Position numbers and translations under genes: made by a program. A DNA stretch of 14,847 nt from assembly GCA_002343825.1 (NCBI GenBank), contig DDSL01000050.1:1-14847 (forward strand). The letters run 5' to 3'. Positions 6,989 to 12,998 of the stretch are shown here, piece after piece. Every line of letters begins with the position of its first letter. Position 1 is the stretch's first letter. The notes under the pieces are model-generated. The model ran no database searches and had not been told where the DNA came from. It was given only the letters and a program-made list of their open reading frames with translations. The DNA comes from Chthonomonas sp. UBA2391. Lineage in GTDB: Bacteria > Armatimonadota > Fimbriimonadia > Fimbriimonadales > Fimbriimonadaceae.

Positions 6989-7771
6989 ATGGCTCTTTCG
7001 CCCGAACAGCTCAAGCGCGCCTGGGTGGACTACAAGGTCTACAAGGATCCACACGCGCGCGTCGACCTCATCAACCACTACAGCTACCTTGTCAAGATCA
7101 CGGCAGGACGACTGGTGACTTCGGTGCCGGGCGGCATGGATCGCGAAGACCTCGTCGGCGCTGGAGTCATCGGCTTGATCAAGAGTGTGGATCAATTCGA
7201 TCCCACCCGCGACGTCAAGTTCGAGACCTACGCGATCGCTCTGATCCGAGGCGCGATTCTCGAGATGCTCCGCGACGAAGACTGGGTCCCGCGCTCAATC
7301 CGCGAGAAGCTCAAGGCACTCGACCGAGCGCAGATGGCGCTGGAAACTAAGAACGGCCGACCCGCCACCGAGCGCGAACTCAGCGAGTACCTCGGAATCA
7401 GCGAAATCGAAGTCAGCGAGCTCCTCGTCCGACTCGGACGCACCAACGTCTTCTCGCTGGATGACATCCTGAGCACCCACGACGGCGACGATCAAATTCA
7501 CTTCATCGACATGATCGTCGATCACACCGCCAACACCGCCGGAGAAACCGAGGGCCGAGAGATCAAGCGCATCCTCAGCAGCGGAATCGACCGGCTACCC
7601 GAGCGGGAACGGCTCGTCGTCGCTCTCTACTACTTCGAAGGCCTCACGTTCAAAGAGATCGGGAAGGTCCTCGGAGTCAGTGAAAGCCGGGTATATCAGT
7701 TGCACACTCAAGCGATGACGCGGCTTAGAAATTTCATGCGGGAGCAGGGCGCGACCCCGGCCCGAGCCTAA
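6989..7771 (+). CDS. RNA polymerase sigma factor, FliA/WhiG (sigma-28) type
   Basis: A 260-residue sigma-70-family group 3 factor. Seen: region 2 (28-105) with REDLVGAGVIGLIKSVDQFD, then KFETYAIALIRGAI and the hallmark LRDEDWVPRSIREK (94-107) of the FliA/WhiG/SigD branch; region 3 (110-155) with RPATERELSEYLG; and region 4 (200-250) with LPERERLVVALYYFEGLT and a helix-turn-helix KEIGKVLGVSESRVYQL. Region 1 is absent, as expected. Such factors direct flagellar/chemotaxis genes in many bacteria and sporulation genes in Streptomyces; no flagellar genes are in this window, so the regulon is unknown. The ribosome binding site is odd: AAGGA ends one base before the ATG and GAGG lies 14 bases upstream, so the start could be inefficient, but no better in-frame start exists. 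Confidence 0.92.
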   Translation: MALSPEQLKRAWVDYKVYKDPHARVDLINHYSYLVKITAGRLVTSVPGGMDREDLVGAGVIGLIKSVDQFDPTRDVKFETYAIALIRGAILEMLRDEDWVPRSIREKLKALDRAQMALETKNGRPATERELSEYLGISEIEVSELLVRLGRTNVFSLDDILSTHDGDDQIHFIDMIVDHTANTAGETEGREIKRILSSGIDRLPERERLVVALYYFEGLTFKEIGKVLGVSESRVYQLHTQAMTRLRNFMREQGATPARA

Positions 7772-7782
7772 ATAGTTCGGAT

Positions 7783-7798
7783 TGGCACTTTTTTTGCC
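7783..7798 (+). promoter_or_regulatory. Candidate sigma-54 (-24/-12) promoter of the foldase gene
   Basis: TGGCAC (7783-7788), five T, then TTGC (7794-7797) matches the sigma-54 pattern TGGCAC-N5-TTGC exactly, with the invariant GG and GC dinucleotides 10 bases apart. It would start transcription near 7809, about 70 bases before the ATG at 7878. Competing reading: TTGCCA (7794-7799), 18 bases, TATGAG (7818-7823) is an acceptable sigma-70 promoter. The T run also makes a chance match easier. Confidence 0.4.
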
Positions 7799-7822
7799 AC
7801 ACCATTGTTTAGGCACGTATGA

Positions 7823-7859
7823 GGTCGGACGGTGTTGCCGAGGGTAGCATCGTCCGATC
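7823..7859 (+). promoter_or_regulatory. 5'-leader RNA hairpin ahead of the foldase gene
   Basis: Positions 7823-7834 and 7848-7859 pair over 12 bp (core CGGACG/CGTCCG) around a 13-base loop. The only two non-Watson-Crick pairs are G-U on the plus-strand RNA and would be A-C mismatches on the minus strand, which points to a plus-strand RNA structure. No T tract follows, so it is not an ordinary terminator. It ends 18 bases before the ATG at 7878 and could affect translation or mRNA stability. Confidence 0.5.
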
Positions 7860-7877
7860 ATTGTGTCAAAGAGGCTT

Positions 7878-8909
7878 ATGAAGGTTGTGAAGAAATGGAT
7901 CCTACCGGCGCTGGCCGGACTGAGCGTGATGGCGCTCCTCAACGTTGGGTGCGGCGGTGGTGCCAAGGCCAGTGGCGGAGGCGGAGACGCTCTCGTCACC
8001 GTCAACGGGGAAACCATCAGCATTGCTGATTTCCACAAGTATCTTGAAACCAAGGGTACCGTCCGGGTGGTGACCGAAAATGGCCAGGTTGGAACCGCCA
8101 ACGTCGCCGAAACACTCGGATTCCAGGGACTTCAAGACCTGATCCAACAGCGGCTGGTCCTCCAGATGGCCAAGGACGAGGGCGTGCTCCCGACCGAAGA
8201 CGAACTCCTGAAGGAAATCGACTTCCAAAAAGAGCGCAACCCCGATTTCCTCAAGAACCTGACCGGCCAGGGGCTCTCCATGGAAGACATCAAGGAGAGA
8301 ATCACCATCGACCTCGCCCGAGAAAAGCTCATCACCAAGGGCATCAAGGTGACCCGACAAGACGCAGAAAAGTACGTCAAGGACAACCCCAGCCAGTTCA
8401 TCAATCCGGCAACCGCCGACTGTCTGGTGATCTTTGTCCGCACCGAGGCCAACCGAACCCGAGTCGACCAAGAACTCGCCCGCGGCCAGAGCTTCAGCCT
8501 CGTGGCCCAGCGGTTTAGCCAGCTCCCCGGAGCCAAGGCCGACCAGCGTTATCCGATCCGAGAGATCGAGCGAATGCCGACCGAAATTCGGGTGGCCATC
8601 GAAAAGGCCTCCAGCGCCCAGCAAACGGGATGGGTTCGCCTGAGCGACGGCTTTGCCAAGTTCTATGTGCAGAACAAGACGGCCAAGTCGCCGATCAAGA
8701 TGGACGACACCAAGTATGAAGTCGTCCGACGCCAGCTCGCGCTCGAAAAGGGCGTCCGGGCTCGAGACCTCGACACGACCCTGCTGCAAAAGTACAAGGC
8801 GGCCAAGATCGACGTCAAGTACGATGGTCTCAAAGACCTCTACAAGACCTTCGACGAGCGCCTGAAGAAGGCCGACACCGAGACCGACGCCTCGGGCAAC
8901 GCGAAGTAA
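7878..8909 (+). CDS. SurA/PrsA-like peptidyl-prolyl isomerase (foldase) lipoprotein
   Basis: A 343-residue envelope protein. Seen: basic n-region KVVKK, hydrophobic core (7-23) and Cys25 in LNVGCGGG, a lipobox-like site although Asn at -3 is atypical; a Gly linker (27-36); a SurA-N-like helical chaperone domain (38-175), opening with VTVNGETISIADFHKYL and containing LIQQRLVLQMAKDEGVLPT; then a parvulin-like region (178-268) with ADCLVIFVRTEANRTRVDQEL and FSLVAQRFSQ; and a charged helical C-terminus. The PPIase part is divergent: the usual GG-x-lGw segment is replaced, so catalysis may be lost and chaperoning retained. It probably folds exported proteins at the outer face of the inner membrane. 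ATG 7878 is preferred over GTG 7863 because AAGAGG lies just upstream (rather close), and it gives a standard signal. It is a monocistron ending in a strong terminator. Confidence 0.82.
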   Translation: MKVVKKWILPALAGLSVMALLNVGCGGGAKASGGGGDALVTVNGETISIADFHKYLETKGTVRVVTENGQVGTANVAETLGFQGLQDLIQQRLVLQMAKDEGVLPTEDELLKEIDFQKERNPDFLKNLTGQGLSMEDIKERITIDLAREKLITKGIKVTRQDAEKYVKDNPSQFINPATADCLVIFVRTEANRTRVDQELARGQSFSLVAQRFSQLPGAKADQRYPIREIERMPTEIRVAIEKASSAQQTGWVRLSDGFAKFYVQNKTAKSPIKMDDTKYEVVRRQLALEKGVRARDLDTTLLQKYKAAKIDVKYDGLKDLYKTFDERLKKADTETDASGNAK

Positions 8910-8936
8910 GGCCAACCGGCCCGAAAGACCGAAAGC

Positions 8937-8973
8937 GGCTCCCACTTCCCAACCGGGAAAGGGAGCCATTTTC
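8937..8973 (+). terminator. Intrinsic terminator of the foldase gene
   Basis: GGCTCCC (8937-8943) pairs with GGGAGCC (8961-8967), and TTCCC pairs with GGGAA inside around a short AACC loop. ATTTTC follows. It lies 28 bases after the stop codon. The convergent OsmC gene ends at 9020, so the hairpin may also block read-through from the right. Confidence 0.8.
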
Positions 8974-9019
8974 ATTGTTGGGGAACATGCCGAGTTATTC
9001 CCGGCTCCCGTTGAACTTT

Positions 9020-9454
9020 CTAGGCCACGGGGGCGACGATCTCGAACCCAGTCTTGATCGGAGGCGAAATCCGCAAGGTGGCCGCGACCGCGCAATACTT
9101 CTCGTCGCTCAACTCAATCGCCCGCTGAACCGCGGCGGGGTCGATCGCTTCACCGGTCACGATGTGGGTCAGCCGGATCGCGGTGACCGGCCGCGGATAC
9201 TCGCCCTCGGGGCCGCGCTCCCACTCCACCCGAACTTGGTAGCCCGAGACCTTCTGTTGCTTCTTCTTCAGGATCGAGATCACGTCCATCGCCGTGCAGG
9301 CGGCAACGCTGCTCAGAAAGGCTTCCAGCGGCGTCGGCCCCAGATTCTGCCCCCCACTATCGGCATAGGCGTCCATCGTGAACCCGTTCCCGCTGGGCGG
9401 CTCGGCCCGAAAAGCCATCTCGCCCTGCCAGGTCAAATCAAACTGGTTGTCCAT
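9020..9454 (-). CDS. OsmC/Ohr-family peroxiredoxin-like protein
   Basis: A 144-residue OsmC-fold protein, the usual length. Seen: GGQNLGPTPLEAFLSSVAACTAMDV (in part residues 34-58) with the first redox cysteine C53, and a second conserved cysteine C121 in KYCAVAATL, within the helix that precedes the final beta-strand. OsmC/Ohr enzymes reduce organic hydroperoxides with these two cysteines in the cytosol. Both cysteines are present, so activity is plausible. KKKQQKVSGYQVRVEWER and HIVTGEAID fit the YhfA/OsmC subgroup rather than Ohr. The start ATG 9454 has only a weak AGAG upstream. It is transcribed alone, convergent with the foldase gene and downstream of the PEP-CTERM gene on the opposite side. 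Confidence 0.9.
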   Translation of the reverse strand: MDNQFDLTWQGEMAFRAEPPSGNGFTMDAYADSGGQNLGPTPLEAFLSSVAACTAMDVISILKKKQQKVSGYQVRVEWERGPEGEYPRPVTAIRLTHIVTGEAIDPAAVQRAIELSDEKYCAVAATLRISPPIKTGFEIVAPVA

Positions 9455-9553
9455 ACATCTCTATAAAGGCACGAAACCGCGAAAAGGATTCCGTCAGGCA
9501 GGATTACCACCGTCGAAGGGAATCTGAACGCCTCTAAACGATTGACTTACGCC

Positions 9554-11662
9554 CTACCGCCGGATCTGGACGGGATTCGGCTTTCCACCGATCCGCCGAC
9601 TTCCTACCGGGTGCGCCCTTCGGACGGAGGAGGTCAGTGAGTACTCGCCGGGTTCAAAAACCAGACACAGAAGCATCCCCGCCTTGTCGACCCCGGCCAA
9701 CCGGCTGACCGACACCGGAGTCGTCCGATCCGTCGCATCCAAGTCGAACGGAGTCAGCAGTGGTGCCTTGCCCGGTCTCAGCACGGCGCTCCGGAAGACT
9801 GAGTTCACAAAGCCATCGAAGACAATCGTGCCCTGTGAGGAGAACATAGGCTTTTGGGGATAGAGCGGAGGCGCTGTCCGGAGGCGTGCGGCCTCGAAGA
9901 GTTCACCATTCGCGCGCCGGATCCGGAAGATGTTCTCATACCCGTTGACCCCCATGAAGACTGCTTCTTGGAGGAGCATGTCACCGTTCTCATGTACCGC
10001 AAGGACCCTGCCTGGCACCTTCATCTCGGTGACCTGGCCAAGATAATTCCGACGATAAGTTCGCCAAGTTGCGGTCACGGAGTCCAGTTCTGAAACATAT
10101 AGGTCCCCGAACCCGGCAAGAATCGGAGTATTCGGATAAGAAAACGGACTGGTCTTGGGCAAAGGCGTGGCCACGCCGTTCGGCGAGATGAAGAAGCGTT
10201 GCATGAGGTACGGCTCCCGGCAAAGCATCCATCCGTTTCCAGAGACCTGTTCCACACGGTCCAGAGTGTAGGGCCAGGGCACAAAGTTAGAAACGAGGAA
10301 CGGGCTTCCTTCGGCGTTCCAGAGCGTCCCCGCCCATCCGCCGCCAGGCGACATCGCCCCTGCTAGCATTCCCGCAGGACTGACATCCCACACCTGAGAA
10401 TCCCCGTAGCTTGCGATACCCAGCCGCACGTTCGATCCGGGCAAGAATCTCGAGTGCGCTCCGTACTGAGTGTAAGAGATGTAGTTGGACCAGCTCTCAG
10501 AGATCACGATGTGACCAGATTCGGCCATCGACCCTCCTATCGAGACCCCATAGTCGTCGAACTCAAAATCGGTCACCTCGGCCAGCGGAGGATCGAGCCG
10601 ATAATCAGATGAGGCCCATGAACTGGCACTCAAGCCGAGCCCAACGGCGACCATGCCCGTGAGACAAAGTGTGCCCTTCCGCTTTCGCCGACGAGAGAAA
10701 CCGATGAATCCTGCGGCGAGAGCGAGCAAAGTTGCCGGCTCGGGGACGGCCTGCAAGTAGTAAACCGTCGGATTGAAGTCGCGCGATGAGATGCCATAGG
10801 CGAGAACATTGTTGCCATTATCGAAGGCCAGCACCGAGGACAGCCCGAAACCCGGGGCGCTGTTCTGGACATCGTGGAATCTATCCGTCAGAAGTCCCCC
10901 GCCAGGACCCCGTGGAACTGTGATCGTGGCGGTGCTGCTGGAGTCGGTCGAAGAGCGGTCTGCGTAGTAGCTCGCGGAGAGGGTGCCCCCGGTTCCATTT
11001 TTGAAAGTGCGAAACGCACTGCTACCTAAACTCGAAGCCGACTGGGTAAAGGTTTCATCCCAATTGTAGGTAAGCAGTTGACCCGACTCGGGCCCAGCGA
11101 CCGTCACCGTGAGATCGGTAGTACCCGTCACTGTTTGTCCCCACAGGCGGGTTCTCAATCCCGTTGATTCGCTCCAGAGGTAGGTTCGATTTCCGGAGAT
11201 GCTGACGAGCCGACCGTCGTTGGTCGCCCAGGTCCGACCCCATCCGGCTCCCGGGTTTAGGGGGAAGAAAGTGTAAGCCCCAGCCGCACTCAGGCGAAAC
11301 AGCCCACCATCAAAGGCCCCATAGATCGTCCCATTTGAGGTCCGGTAGAGCACTTCCCGCAGGCTCTGGCCAGTCGGGGCCACCTTAGGGAGAGTGACTT
11401 CGCTCCCATCGGGAAGGACGTAGCCGGGAAGACCATTCAAGACCCCGACCGCATACCCCTCCGGGGTCAGGTTCCGAAGCGTGCCCGAATAGGTCCGTCC
11501 CCCAGTCGGTCGCCAGATCTGCTGAAAGCCTACGAGCAGACGCTGGCCCTCCAGCACGAATCGGTTTTCGTTCGGATAGACCGGATAGTATCGGTATCGG
11601 GGTGCCGACTCCACCGATGTAAAGGCGACCAGACCAAGCCCTAAAAGCAAGAAAGTCCTCAT
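9554..11662 (-). CDS. Exported PEP-CTERM protein fused in frame to a second exported protein
   Basis: A 702-residue open frame that reads as two proteins. First part: signal peptide (1-20, RTFLLLGLGLVAF), a beta-rich region with repeated short loops, and then a full PEP-CTERM signal: VPEPATL (306-312), a hydrophobic helix and RRRKRK (324-329). In normal proteins this signal is C-terminal and is cut by exosortase. Here the frame runs on: hydrophobic CLTGMVAVGLGLSASSWAS (about 333-351) looks like a second signal peptide using the Arg/Lys cluster as its basic region. A second beta-rich region (352-702) follows, with HAF-like loops such as GTLWNAEGSPFLVSNF, but no sorting signal at its end. An internal ATG (10654) could restart translation, though it has no good ribosome binding site. 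The main start is ATG 11662 with GGAG 9 bases upstream. Function unknown; it is probably a surface or matrix protein. Confidence 0.75.
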   Translation of the reverse strand: MRTFLLLGLGLVAFTSVESAPRYRYYPVYPNENRFVLEGQRLLVGFQQIWRPTGGRTYSGTLRNLTPEGYAVGVLNGLPGYVLPDGSEVTLPKVAPTGQSLREVLYRTSNGTIYGAFDGGLFRLSAAGAYTFFPLNPGAGWGRTWATNDGRLVSISGNRTYLWSESTGLRTRLWGQTVTGTTDLTVTVAGPESGQLLTYNWDETFTQSASSLGSSAFRTFKNGTGGTLSASYYADRSSTDSSSTATITVPRGPGGGLLTDRFHDVQNSAPGFGLSSVLAFDNGNNVLAYGISSRDFNPTVYYLQAVPEPATLLALAAGFIGFSRRRKRKGTLCLTGMVAVGLGLSASSWASSDYRLDPPLAEVTDFEFDDYGVSIGGSMAESGHIVISESWSNYISYTQYGAHSRFLPGSNVRLGIASYGDSQVWDVSPAGMLAGAMSPGGGWAGTLWNAEGSPFLVSNFVPWPYTLDRVEQVSGNGWMLCREPYLMQRFFISPNGVATPLPKTSPFSYPNTPILAGFGDLYVSELDSVTATWRTYRRNYLGQVTEMKVPGRVLAVHENGDMLLQEAVFMGVNGYENIFRIRRANGELFEAARLRTAPPLYPQKPMFSSQGTIVFDGFVNSVFRSAVLRPGKAPLLTPFDLDATDRTTPVSVSRLAGVDKAGMLLCLVFEPGEYSLTSSVRRAHPVGSRRIGGKPNPVQIRR

Positions 11663-11709
11663 CGAAAAGATCTCCACACGTACAGGATTCCAAGACGAAT
11701 CCTAAGTTA

Positions 11710-11740
11710 ATGATACAGCGAAATGGCCGGTAGTGGTCAA
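11710..11740 (-). promoter_or_regulatory. Candidate promoter of the PEP-CTERM gene, with inverted repeat in its leader
   Basis: On the minus strand TTGACC (11740-11735) is followed by TATCAT (11715-11710) at a long 19-base spacing, or by TGTATC at 17. It lies 48 bases from the ATG at 11662. Between promoter and start, GGATTC-N6-GAATCC (11685-11702) is a perfect inverted repeat that could bind a regulator near the transcription start. Confidence 0.45.
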
Positions 11741-11789
11741 GAATGCTGCCGATCAACAAAAAAAAGGCAAGAAGATCGACGTTCTAAGG

Positions 11790-12299
11790 CTACGCATTCG
11801 CGGGGGCGATGGGGAACGACTGGCGGCAGCCCGGACTGCGGCTCGGTGGGATCGGAGAAAGCAGGCAACCCAGCCCGCCCGAGCCCCACTCTCCGTCGTC
11901 GTTGACATCCTGAGGGTCGGCCAAGCGTCGAAGGGCCTCATTCTCCGTCTTTAGAACCTGGATCTCTGCCTCTAGCTCGGCGCAGCGCCACGGGTAGTAG
12001 AGCTGCGGGAAGTGCTTCTCGAAAACTGACCGCCAATTCCGCGTGAGGTTTGTCCAAGCCGGGTTCTGGCGCCGGACCAAAGTCGCCGCATCGGTCAGCG
12101 AGAACTCCGAAGCCCTCTCCCGGCTGGTACAGACAAAAAGGGCCAAGAGCTCAAGGCGCACGACGTCGCCATCGACCAAACGATAACTATCAGCCCACTC
12201 CTCTGGGTCGCGAGAAACCGACAACTCCAGAACTCCACCACCCGGCGTGAGGACGCCAACGTACCAGAGGGCAGGGACCATACGTACCAATTGTATCAT
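11790..12299 (-). CDS. Hypothetical protein with C-terminal coiled coil
   Basis: A 169-residue protein of no recognised family. Residues 1-60 look like a small beta/alpha domain (LWYVGVLTPGGGVLELSV, then VRLELLALFVCTS). A helical part contains SLTDAATLVRRQNP and NWRSVFEKHFPQLYYP. A predicted short coiled coil (about 107-127) has ELEAEIQVLKTENEALRRL. The tail (128-169), with DVNDDGEW and Pro/Ser/Cys-rich residues, looks disordered. No signal peptide is present. Neither ATG 12299 nor ATG 12281 has a ribosome binding site; the -10-like TACAAT covers the first, so the second may be a leaderless start (163 residues). It is divergent from the repeat protein at 12441 and upstream of the PEP-CTERM gene in the same direction, with its own stop 128 bases before that start. 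It could be a regulator, but no DNA-binding motif is certain. Confidence 0.55.
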   Translation of the reverse strand: MIQLVRMVPALWYVGVLTPGGGVLELSVSRDPEEWADSYRLVDGDVVRLELLALFVCTSRERASEFSLTDAATLVRRQNPAWTNLTRNWRSVFEKHFPQLYYPWRCAELEAEIQVLKTENEALRRLADPQDVNDDGEWGSGGLGCLLSPIPPSRSPGCRQSFPIAPANA

Positions 12300-12318
12300 T
12301 GATTTGCAGAAAACCCAA
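12290..12318 (-). promoter_or_regulatory. Candidate promoter of the coiled-coil protein gene
   Basis: On the minus strand TTGGGT (12318-12313), 17 bases, TACAAT (12295-12290). The -10 matches 5 of 6 consensus positions and the -35 only 3 of 6. It would start RNA at about 12283-12281, on or next to an in-frame ATG (12281). Confidence 0.35.
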
Positions 12319-12339
12319 CAATTTTGTGAGCCAAAATTG
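12319..12339. promoter_or_regulatory. Palindromic operator candidate between divergent genes
   Basis: CAATTTTG (12319-12326), TGAGC, CAAAATTG (12332-12339) is a perfect 8-bp inverted repeat with a 5-base centre. It directly abuts the -35 of the leftward promoter and lies about 100 bases upstream of the rightward gene. The AT-rich arms stand out in this GC-rich region. The size and symmetry fit a dimeric helix-turn-helix regulator. Confidence 0.5.
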
Positions 12340-12414
12340 CGGAAATCACATCAGCGAAAAATGACGAATTTCTTGCATCACCGGTGAGCGGGGCCGCCCC
12401 TGGGGCTTGTGAGG

Positions 12415-12431
12415 GGGCGCAATTGGCGCCC
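12415..12431 (+). promoter_or_regulatory. Leader hairpin just before the repeat-protein start
   Basis: GGGCGC (12415-12420), loop AATTG, GCGCCC (12426-12431) forms a perfect 6-bp stem ending 9 bases before ATG 12441. The GAGGGG stretch at 12411-12416 is the only ribosome-binding-like sequence nearby; folding would bring it closer to the start while occupying part of it. Confidence 0.4.
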
Positions 12432-12440
12432 ACAAACAAG

Positions 12441-12998
12441 ATGAAAAAGACTCTTCTCACTGGCCTCTTCGCCGTTGCTTCGCTCTCCGCCATGGCCCAA
12501 GTCACGTTCGTCAACGGAACGCTGACCATCACCACCGGCCCCGCCAACGATGCCTTCGAAATCCGCAGCATCAACAACAACAACCGCGTCACCGTCATCC
12601 AGTTGATCGACGTCCCTGGCGCAAACATCAACACCCGCTACCGCGGCGTGACCAACATCATCGTCCGCACCAACGGCGGCGACGACCAAGTCAAGTTCGT
12701 GGCTCAGGGCGGCGCTCACCCGGCTCTGGATGCCGACCTCGGAGCCGGAAAGGGGACCTTCGACATCGAGTTCATCGGTGGCCAGCCGCTGGTTCCGATC
12801 ACCTCCAACATCCGTTTCACCGGCAGCAGCCTCGAAGATGTGGTCAACATCCAGATGCTCTCCCGAGCCAACTCCTTCCTCGCCAATTGGAACTTCGACC
12901 TCCGCGACGGCCAGAACTCGGTCCAAGGGGTGATCACCTCCGAAGTGGCCCGCAGCCTTGGCGTCATCAACCTGACCGTGGCCGGTGGGAATCGGTGA
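12441..12998 (+). CDS. Exported GxGxD-repeat protein, N-terminal fragment (frameshifted)
   Basis: A 185-residue open frame beginning with a clear signal peptide (KKTLLTGLFAVASLSAMAQ, cleavage after AMA). It then has regularly spaced units with a turn plus strand: GPANDAFEI, GGDDQVKFV, GAGKGTFDI, SSLEDVVNI, DGQNSVQGV. It ends abnormally at TGA 12996-12998, right after INLTVAGG, where the next repeat would start. Removing one G from the GGG at 12987-12989 restores VAGGIGEDNVGIDF and continues into the following frame to 13491, giving one 349-residue protein (1051 bases in total, 1050 after the correction). The spacing and sequence resemble a one-turn-per-repeat beta-helix or weak RTX-like calcium-binding turns; function unknown, probably secreted or on the surface. 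The start ATG 12441 lacks a usual ribosome binding site. Confidence 0.8.
   Translation: MKKTLLTGLFAVASLSAMAQVTFVNGTLTITTGPANDAFEIRSINNNNRVTVIQLIDVPGANINTRYRGVTNIIVRTNGGDDQVKFVAQGGAHPALDADLGAGKGTFDIEFIGGQPLVPITSNIRFTGSSLEDVVNIQMLSRANSFLANWNFDLRDGQNSVQGVITSEVARSLGVINLTVAGGNR

Noticed and set aside
7902..9095. Long open frame on the minus strand across the foldase gene
   Set aside because: It is an antisense shadow caused by GC-rich third positions. The plus-strand frame has a signal peptide, domain motifs and a terminator.
10597..10604. Exact sigma-28 -10 octamer GCCGATAA on the plus strand
   Set aside because: It lies inside the minus-strand PEP-CTERM gene with no -35 and no plus-strand gene downstream, so it is a chance match. 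It also warns that such octamers are weak evidence alone.
11758..11765. Run of eight A (T on the minus strand) downstream of the coiled-coil protein gene
   Set aside because: A T tract without a GC-rich hairpin directly before it; not enough for an intrinsic terminator.
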